In this document: in pieces, positions 38,908-45,417 of the stretch | Position numbering within the stretch: the first letter of the stretch is position 1 | How the letters are laid out: the number at the start of each line of letters is the position of its first letter | Source of the DNA: Chloroflexota bacterium | GTDB lineage: Bacteria > Chloroflexota > Dehalococcoidia > Lucifugimonadales > UBA826 | Assembly: GCA_003228105.1 (NCBI GenBank) | Contig: QGNN01000010.1 | Coordinates: forward strand, 1-45,417 | Direction: 5' to 3' | DNA: 45,417 nucleotides | Translations under genes and position numbers: made by a program | Notes under the pieces: generated by a model | What the model saw: only the letters and a program-made list of their open reading frames with translations | Told to the model about the DNA's origin: nothing | Database searches by the model: none

Positions 38908-40362
38908 CTATCTTGATTTCCCCATTACTGTAACTTTAGTTCTATGGAACTGAATTTCCGCCTTGTAAAGAAGCATTTCCTTTTGCTCCCATAAATTAAC
39001 CGCAGGTATCAACCTGGTAGCCAACATGAAAATTAAGATTGAGCCAGCTATGAACCCAACCATTATAAAAATATCTTCATATCCGGGAGTTTGAATCTTT
39101 GTAGGCACATCCTGCATTTTCATCTCAAGTTCCTTTGCCATGCTTCTACCGGCAACATCCCAGGATGCGACATACAACCTTATCCTATCAAGAAGGGTAC
39201 CTATTAAAACCGAGGTCGCCAAAATAGCTGGCCCCCAGACGCTTCTTCTTACCGGATTCCAAATCATCGTGAACCACGGCAGGATAAATACCAATATAAA
39301 TATTGTGATGAACAGATAAAGGTACGGCCCCTTGACCAATAATTCCAAAACCGCCTGTTCCGAAGGTTTCCCCCCATACCAAAACACATTAAAACTTGAA
39401 AACCAAAACCAGAACCAAAGAAGCGATAAAGCAAGGAGTAATTTGCCAAGCCCCCAAAATTGATCTAAACCAATATAATCCTTATACCCGCCAAATTGTC
39501 GCAAGAAAAACATCGTGAGCATCACCGTAGCAACACCGGCCTGTAGGGCATTATGAGCATGAGTGATTGGATATAGGGAGTCGATCCAGCCTGGAACATG
39601 AACCATCAAAAACTCTACACTTATAAAGAAATGTACGAACACGAGCATCATGAAATAAAAAGCCCCCACAACCCCCATTCGATGATGCTGCCAATTCCAT
39701 TGAGCCGAAGTACCTCTCCAACCTAGTGCCAGTTTTCCACCCCACTTCTTTTTCCAACCTTCCCCTTGGTCCCTTAAAACCGCGAAGTCCGGTAAAGTCG
39801 ATAACCACAACAAGGACAGCCCTAATAAAACCAACCCAACTATTGCTAGTGTAGCCCATATATGAGGAGAATATGCGGGCACTCCTTCTTGTTGGCCATA
39901 AAACCAAAGGCTTCTCCTACCATTTTCCAGGGACGGAAGTAGCCAAATTAAGGGTATATACAGAATTAGGTTCAGACACCCAGCAAGAGTCCATATTTCG
40001 GCAGCTCTTGATATTGGCCTCCTCCAGTGCGAATTAGCAATACGAGGTGCTATGGCGACCATTGGTGCAGCCGAGGAAGTAGTCATCAGGAAGGCAAATA
40101 CTGCTACGTAGTATCCCCAGGTGCTCTTATCGTCAAACCCCAAACTCAACTTCCACACAAACCCGACAATCCCGAATATAAACATAATTCCAAATAAGGC
40201 CGCAAATTGCCAGAATCTATTCGAGGTGATGTTGTGGATTCCCAGAAGGCCATCTGATACAGCCTTTCTGGTTTCCACAGAGTTATCTGTCTCTACATAA
40301 GGTTCTAGTACTCTATCACCAGGATTATTAACCATGCGGGGCCTCAACAACAGATTCGCCAA
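38908..40362 (-). CDS. Second NrfD/PsrC-like integral membrane subunit of Alternative Complex III
   Basis: 484 aa polytopic; APRIANSHWRRPISRAAEIWTLAG parallels the neighbouring paralogue; SVEFLMVHVPGWIDSLYP. Likely start MVNNPGD at 40335. Confidence 0.87.
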   Translation of the reverse strand: MANLLLRPRMVNNPGDRVLEPYVETDNSVETRKAVSDGLLGIHNITSNRFWQFAALFGIMFIFGIVGFVWKLSLGFDDKSTWGYYVAVFAFLMTTSSAAPMVAIAPRIANSHWRRPISRAAEIWTLAGCLNLILYIPLIWLLPSLENGRRSLWFYGQQEGVPAYSPHIWATLAIVGLVLLGLSLLWLSTLPDFAVLRDQGEGWKKKWGGKLALGWRGTSAQWNWQHHRMGVVGAFYFMMLVFVHFFISVEFLMVHVPGWIDSLYPITHAHNALQAGVATVMLTMFFLRQFGGYKDYIGLDQFWGLGKLLLALSLLWFWFWFSSFNVFWYGGKPSEQAVLELLVKGPYLYLFITIFILVFILPWFTMIWNPVRRSVWGPAILATSVLIGTLLDRIRLYVASWDVAGRSMAKELEMKMQDVPTKIQTPGYEDIFIMVGFIAGSILIFMLATRLIPAVNLWEQKEMLLYKAEIQFHRTKVTVMGKSR

Positions 40363-41068
40363 CTTTTCTTAGGTAGATAACGTTAGTATCTGTGCCTAAA
40401 TTCTCCATCAAACGATATCCACGTCCCCCTTCCTGCATTGCGTCCTCTTTCATTTTGGACACGGTACTATCAGGGTCGTTAAAATTACCGAAAATAAGTG
40501 AATTACTGGCACAGGCATTAACGCAGGCCGGATTAAGACCTCTGTCTCCATCCTCTAAAATCTCATTATCTCTTTCAGATTCTCTGGTCGACCTTTGAAT
40601 TCTTTGAACGCAAAAACTGCATTTCTCCATTATTCCGCGGCTTCTAACCGTCACATCTGGGTTTAGCTGATTTTTAAGGCTTTCAGGCCATTCCGGCTCC
40701 CAAAAATTGAAAAACCTGACGTGATAAGGGCATCCATTCGCGCAAAACCTTGTACCTATGCAGCGATTGTAAACCTGTACGTTCAGCCCTTCATTATTGT
40801 GATAAGTAGCATAGACTGGGCAAACGGGCTCGCAAGGTGCACTTCCGCAGTGTTGACACATAATAGGAATAAATCTGGCCTTCACGTCTGGGTATTCACC
40901 TTCCCAATACCTTTCAATCCTTATCCATTGTATAGCTCTGCGCTGATTAAAATGTTCTTCTAAATTGATGGGTATATTGTTCTCAGATTGACAGGCAACC
41001 ACACACCCTTGGCACCCAGTACATCGATCAATATCAACAACCATTCCCCATTTATTAGAATCTACCAT
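40328..41068 (-). CDS. Alternative Complex III iron-sulfur subunit (ActB Fe-S module, separate gene)
   Basis: CTGCQGCVVACQSENNIP, CQHCGSAPCEPVCPVYATYHNNEGLNVQVYNRCIGTRFCANGCPYHVRFFNF, CSFCVQRIQ, CVNACASNSL. Confidence 0.92.
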   Translation of the reverse strand: MVDSNKWGMVVDIDRCTGCQGCVVACQSENNIPINLEEHFNQRRAIQWIRIERYWEGEYPDVKARFIPIMCQHCGSAPCEPVCPVYATYHNNEGLNVQVYNRCIGTRFCANGCPYHVRFFNFWEPEWPESLKNQLNPDVTVRSRGIMEKCSFCVQRIQRSTRESERDNEILEDGDRGLNPACVNACASNSLIFGNFNDPDSTVSKMKEDAMQEGGRGYRLMENLGTDTNVIYLRKVGESVVEAPHG

Positions 41069-41106
41069 CGATTTGCTCCCATTGTTTCCTTAAATGTCCT
41101 AATATC

Positions 41107-43353
41107 CTAATGATTGTCACCAGAAGTGATTTGAATAATATCCTGATGTTCGTCGCGTGGAAATTCTGGAACAGTATTTTCAAATTTCGGAACGCGAATC
41201 CATTCTCCGGTTGTTGTGACATTGGCTCTAGTTGCAGCCCAAGCCAATGATCCATTTTCAGAATCAAGTTTGGAATCGAGGACCGACAAAATATTTGCGC
41301 CCCTTCCGGCTGAGTACCTGCCTCCATCCCTATGACCTTGTCCTATAGGAATTCCTATAGTGTCCGGTGGCACAGCGGGATTAGGCATTGCCAAGGCTTT
41401 AATGGTCCGTCCATTTGCTGGTCTAATCTCCAACACATCCCCTTCGGATATTCCCTTTTTCCCAGCAACTTTGTCGTTTATTTCAACCCACGTTTGCCAA
41501 GTGGCGGTCGATATTGCATCCGGCATCGCTTGAAGCCATGGTAGAGAAGCTGCACTACCATCACCTAAAGTAGAAATAAATGGTTGTATATAAAATTCTT
41601 GTTCAAGTCCTCCAAACTCTGGAGAAGCTACACCATCAAGCCTGTTAACCTCTGGGACATTATCTATCTTGTAGGATGTGTCCCACCAGCCGCCTCTTTG
41701 AAGAACCCCATTCCAAAAGCCCTCAAAGCTATTCGCAACTATCCCGCCTCGATCCAATTCATATAACCTTTCAGCATCGTTTTTAATTACTTCTTTAAAT
41801 GTTTCTCCGTCCAACCCTAAATCTTTACCCATTACTTGGGCAGTAGCCATAAGTATATCGGCGAATCCCTTGGTGCCAAGATTGCTACCCCTGTGCTCAA
41901 AGAAAGGTCTTACTACGGGCTGCTGAAACCCTATCATCTGATAGCCAGGGCCAGCGAGGGGAACATCCGTACCCCAATCTTCAAGAAAGTGGTGTTGGGG
42001 CAATATTAAATCGGCTACGGAGGTAGTATCGTCCATCATACCTCCAAAGCTAACAATCAAGGGCACACTATCCAAGGCCACTTTCATGTCGGCGGTATCC
42101 GTCATTCCGTAATAAAAATCCGCATCTTTGACCATCAAAACGCTAACATTTCCGGCTTTCATTTCTTCTGCCAACCGATAAAACTCTGAAAACGAATTAG
42201 AAGGGGGCGCCGCACCAACTCCATCAATGGGTGAGCGCGGATTCAAAAGAACCCCACCTTTTTTTCCAAGGTTTGAAGCCACATGGTTAAGAGAATAGAT
42301 AGCTTTCAGATTTTGGGTACCGTTTGTATGAGCACCAGCAGATCCTCCACCTAGAGCTATCGGATGTTCGCTATGAGAAAAATCATCGGCGATTTGATTG
42401 ATGATATCAACAGATACTCCAACTTCATTCGCTACATTGACAGGGGAGTAGGAATCCAGTACTCCATCAGCATCCAGATCTCCAAAAACCGCGTTGGAAT
42501 GGCTCGAAGATAAAACTTGCATGATACTCATCGCAAGCAACCCTTCAGTCCCAGGGTTCACATGCACCCATTGGTCAGCATTTGCAGCAGTCATAGAAAA
42601 CCTTGAATCTACATGTATAAGCCTACCCCTGTGCTCATGTCCCTGCCTAAATTCTCCGTAGCCCCTGGCGTATCTCGTGGGAGACACCCAAGAAGACAAG
42701 AAATCTGCTCCAAAAGACAGAACCAAATCTGCATTATCAATGTCGAATTCAGGAATGGAATCGGTGCCAAACACTGCCTTAAGAGCGGTTCTGAGAACAT
42801 TCGTCTCCAATGCTTCATATGATAAATGACGACTACCGAGCGAATCAGTGAATTTTTCCAGCACAAGCCCCGAATGGCCTCCAGTCGGGTTACTAACAAA
42901 AACCGCCTTATTATTTTCGTTAGAACTATCAAGTTCACCCAATCTCGAGCTAAGTCTTGCTATCGCATCTTCCCAGCTTATTTCCCTATATTCCCCAGAA
43001 CCTCTAGGGCCAGTTCTAACCTGTGGAGCAGTTATACGGTCAGGATGATAGAGTCCTTGAAGGGCCGCTTCAGAAAGTGCGCTATGCCCACCGAGGTTAA
43101 GTGGATGGTTTGTATTTCCTTCCACTTTTTTTGCTCTACCTTCCATTACTCTTACAACGATTCCCTCAGAGCTACCGCCCTGATTATTTGTAGTTGCGTA
43201 CCAATTGTCGATTCCAGATACCAAATCCTCGGGCATAGCAGGAGGAGAGTCGATTAAAAGCTCTTTCTCCGGTAACCCGCAGGCCTGAAACAGCACAGCA
43301 GCACCAGCTGAGCCACCCATCAGAGTCAAAAACTGTCTTCTAGATAAAGCCAT
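41107..43353 (-). CDS. Alternative Complex III molybdopterin-oxidoreductase-fold subunit (ActB N-terminal module, separate gene), Tat signal
   Basis: Tat-like SRRQFLTLMGGSAGAAVLFQAC; IDNWYATTNNQGGSSEGIVVRVMEGRAKKVEGNTNHPLNLGGHSALSEAALQGLYHPDRI. Confidence 0.9.
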   Translation of the reverse strand: MALSRRQFLTLMGGSAGAAVLFQACGLPEKELLIDSPPAMPEDLVSGIDNWYATTNNQGGSSEGIVVRVMEGRAKKVEGNTNHPLNLGGHSALSEAALQGLYHPDRITAPQVRTGPRGSGEYREISWEDAIARLSSRLGELDSSNENNKAVFVSNPTGGHSGLVLEKFTDSLGSRHLSYEALETNVLRTALKAVFGTDSIPEFDIDNADLVLSFGADFLSSWVSPTRYARGYGEFRQGHEHRGRLIHVDSRFSMTAANADQWVHVNPGTEGLLAMSIMQVLSSSHSNAVFGDLDADGVLDSYSPVNVANEVGVSVDIINQIADDFSHSEHPIALGGGSAGAHTNGTQNLKAIYSLNHVASNLGKKGGVLLNPRSPIDGVGAAPPSNSFSEFYRLAEEMKAGNVSVLMVKDADFYYGMTDTADMKVALDSVPLIVSFGGMMDDTTSVADLILPQHHFLEDWGTDVPLAGPGYQMIGFQQPVVRPFFEHRGSNLGTKGFADILMATAQVMGKDLGLDGETFKEVIKNDAERLYELDRGGIVANSFEGFWNGVLQRGGWWDTSYKIDNVPEVNRLDGVASPEFGGLEQEFYIQPFISTLGDGSAASLPWLQAMPDAISTATWQTWVEINDKVAGKKGISEGDVLEIRPANGRTIKALAMPNPAVPPDTIGIPIGQGHRDGGRYSAGRGANILSVLDSKLDSENGSLAWAATRANVTTTGEWIRVPKFENTVPEFPRDEHQDIIQITSGDNH

Positions 43354-43362
43354 GGGCTACCT

Positions 43363-43965
43363 CTAATAGTGACATGTAACACAGTCCGTTGGTGCATTAT
43401 TTTGCTTATGACAATTAACGCAGTCTCCCATCTTGAGAGCTCTGTTTTGCTGAACTTTATCCATACTCGCCACATCTCCGTGGCAAGTGGCGCATACATC
43501 TTTAGCCTCTACTCCATCCTTCTCAGAAAAGTATCTTATGTGGGCTTCATGTACAAAATGAACATGGTCTGGAACTCTATGGACTCTAACCCAATGAATA
43601 GATCTTCCATCCTCATAAAGGCTTCTCATTTTTGTAATACCTTCTAAATCGTCACCAACAGACGAGTGGCATGTCATACACAGACCCGTGGCGGGAACAG
43701 ATGCAGCAGCTTCTTTTTCAACAGTCCTGTGGCAGAAGGTGCAATCCATACCAAGTTCTTCCACATGGGTTTCATGAGGAAATTCGATTGGCTGGTCTGG
43801 GCCATCATGCCCAAATATAACCGGCCTACCCATCCATGATGAAATCACAAAGGTCAAAACCAGAACTATACCAATGAAAATCCCAAGCAAGACAACGCCG
43901 AGAACACCCAGCTTGGCGAGCTGGTTTCCCGTCGGTTTCTGAGGCTGGAAATCACCTGGTATCAA
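43363..43965 (-). CDS. actA: Alternative Complex III pentaheme cytochrome c (ActA)
   Basis: Single N-terminal TM and five CXXCH motifs (CTFCH, CMTCH, CATCH, CVNCH, CVTCH). Confidence 0.92.
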   Translation of the reverse strand: MIPGDFQPQKPTGNQLAKLGVLGVVLLGIFIGIVLVLTFVISSWMGRPVIFGHDGPDQPIEFPHETHVEELGMDCTFCHRTVEKEAAASVPATGLCMTCHSSVGDDLEGITKMRSLYEDGRSIHWVRVHRVPDHVHFVHEAHIRYFSEKDGVEAKDVCATCHGDVASMDKVQQNRALKMGDCVNCHKQNNAPTDCVTCHY

Positions 43966-43982
43966 ATCAGCACTGTCCTATG

Positions 43983-44315
43983 TTAAATCCAAAATTCAGG
44001 GTATATGGCTCTAATAGCATCCAACCCGCCAGCAAATGCAGTAACAACAAAGTAGATTGCAGCAACGAAAGAAACAGCAGCAACCAAATATAAAGGTGGT
44101 CGCAGCTTTGAAAGCAAAGCCGGCAGATGATGCGATTTAACCAAAGAAGGTATCGCGTTGTGACCTATCAGCATATTGGCGGCAAAAATGATTATGAACA
44201 ACACAAAAAAAGTCATATTGTGTGTGAAAATTTTTATATCCGCCCAGACTGCGGCGCTAATATAATTTGGATCTATCTCCAATTGCTTGTTACCACCTTT
44301 TTTTTCGACGAACAT
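43983..44315 (-). CDS. Small membrane protein, first gene of the ACIII operon
   Basis: 110 aa, two hydrophobic segments (FFVLFIIIFAANMLIG; LYLVAAVSFVAAIYFVVTAFAG), 17 bp upstream of actA on the same strand. Confidence 0.65.
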   Translation of the reverse strand: MFVEKKGGNKQLEIDPNYISAAVWADIKIFTHNMTFFVLFIIIFAANMLIGHNAIPSLVKSHHLPALLSKLRPPLYLVAAVSFVAAIYFVVTAFAGGLDAIRAIYPEFWI

Positions 44316-44433
44316 AACCTAGTTATCGCCTAGTCAATCGGGTGAAAATTATCACATTCACATATTAGGGGTGTCAAGGGAACTCTCTGTCAAAAATCAC
44401 CTCAATTGTAATGAGTGAAGAAACCACTTTTGA

Positions 44434-44449
44434 TTGAAACTGGTTTCAA
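44434..44449. promoter_or_regulatory. Palindromic operator-like site TTGAAAC-TG-GTTTCAA
   Basis: 7-bp perfect arms around TG in the 253-bp divergent intergenic region, 132 bp before the SDR start at 44581; resembles LacI-family operators. Confidence 0.5.
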
Positions 44450-44580
44450 GCCGGTCAAAGGACACAGTCAAATTTTTCAGTTTGTAAGTGAAGGCCCGAT
44501 AACCTAAACTCCTGATTCTGAGGCTAGCCACCTACATTCAGTGATGCTTCAGGGGCAATAAATAAACAATGAGGTGTCTA

Positions 44581-45336
44581 ATGGGGCGATTAAAAGGCAA
44601 GGTTGCATTAATTACTGGTGGTAGCAGAGGTATAGGAGCCGCCGAAGCCAAAATGTTTGCTGACGAAGGCGCTCACGTAGTCATAGCTGACATACTAGAA
44701 AACGAAGGTAGAAAAATCGCATCTGAAATAGCCGCATCTGGTGCAAGATGCGTATTTACACAGCTTGACGTCCTCAAAGCCTCAGAATGGAATTCAGTGA
44801 TAGGAACAGTTATCTCGACTTTTGGAAAATTAGACGTATTAGTAAACAACGCCGGAGTTACATCTAGAATGATGTTACTAGACACCTCAGAATCAGAATG
44901 GGACCGAGTCATGGATATCAACACAAAGGGAACATTTTTAGGAATAAAAACGGCCATACCTGCCATTCGTTCTTCAGGTGGAGGATCAATAATTAATATT
45001 TCTTCGCAAATGGGGTTGGTAGGTGCAGATTACATAAGCCCGCAGTATCAAGCTTCAAAAGGAGCTGTCAGATTATTAACAAAATCAGTGGCAATTCAGT
45101 ATGCCTCAGACAACATTCGATGCAATTCTATACACCCTGCCCCGATTGAAACAGACATGACCGCAGACATGAGACAGGATCCTGATGCCTTCCGGGATAT
45201 GCTTAGAAGAATCCCTATGGGGCGGTACGGGAAACCTGAGGAGGTGGCTTATGCTGTTTTATACCTCGCCTCCAATGAATCATCGTTTGTAACAGGTAGT
45301 GAGCTGGTTGTAGACGGAGGGTGGACTGCCCAGTAG
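44581..45336 (+). CDS. Short-chain dehydrogenase/reductase
   Basis: MGRLKGKVALITGGSRGIGAAEAK, LVNNAGVTSRM, YQASKGAVRLLTKS, SELVVDGGWTAQ. ORF track starts at 44569. Confidence 0.95.
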   Translation: MGRLKGKVALITGGSRGIGAAEAKMFADEGAHVVIADILENEGRKIASEIAASGARCVFTQLDVLKASEWNSVIGTVISTFGKLDVLVNNAGVTSRMMLLDTSESEWDRVMDINTKGTFLGIKTAIPAIRSSGGGSIINISSQMGLVGADYISPQYQASKGAVRLLTKSVAIQYASDNIRCNSIHPAPIETDMTADMRQDPDAFRDMLRRIPMGRYGKPEEVAYAVLYLASNESSFVTGSELVVDGGWTAQ

Positions 45337-45378
45337 TAACAAATAAATTCTGATCAGTAACACAGAAAGGAGGTTTTT

Positions 45379-45417
45379 ATGAAAATCACAGATATTAGGC
45401 ACTACATTATCCACCCA
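45379..45417 (+). CDS. Enolase-superfamily protein, N-terminus only (truncated by window edge)
   Basis: Strong Shine-Dalgarno AGAAAGGAGGT, then ATG encoding MKITDIRHYIIHP, typical of mandelate racemase-type enzymes. Only 13 codons visible. Confidence 0.5.
   Translation, partial: MKITDIRHYIIHP

Noticed and set aside
1-45417. CRISPR arrays, tRNA/rRNA genes, transposases, prophage or defence genes
   Set aside because: None recognised by eye in ORFs or intergenic sequence; short degenerate tRNAs could still be missed without tRNAscan-SE.

Overview
This 45.4 kb window (AT-rich, tightly packed, no rRNA, tRNA or CRISPR recognised) reads as chromosomal DNA of a Chloroflexi-like bacterium. The gene content resembles the marine SAR202/Dehalococcoidia group, but that is inference; no taxonomic marker was searched. 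The left end holds a sugar-acid catabolism module: two enolase-superfamily dehydratases, a decayed mannonate-dehydratase gene and an MFS carrier. A thioredoxin-like lipoprotein and mfd follow. The middle is housekeeping: HAD, a HypE-like AIR-synthase fold protein, enoyl-CoA hydratase, alpha/beta hydrolase, TlpA-like, TPP enzyme, birA, yggT, proC, pdxA, class II RNR nrdJ, nrdR, ftsZ, ftsA, rsmH, mogA/moaB, trmD, argF, der, plsY, gpsA, lysE-type exporter, rsmE, prmA, dnaJ, folD and acpS. The right part is a complete Alternative Complex III (ActABCDEF-type) respiratory operon with ActB split into separate molybdopterin-fold and Fe-S genes. Next come an SDR and the first codons of another enolase-superfamily gene. 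Main points of interest: the split-ActB ACIII operon with a small upstream membrane ORF; tandem NrdR-box-like sites at helical spacing upstream of nrdR; a compact rsmH-ftsA-ftsZ-nrdR-nrdJ cluster without peptidoglycan genes; a LacI-type palindrome upstream of the SDR/enolase genes; and two decaying catabolic genes. I found no clearly unprecedented defence or mobile system.
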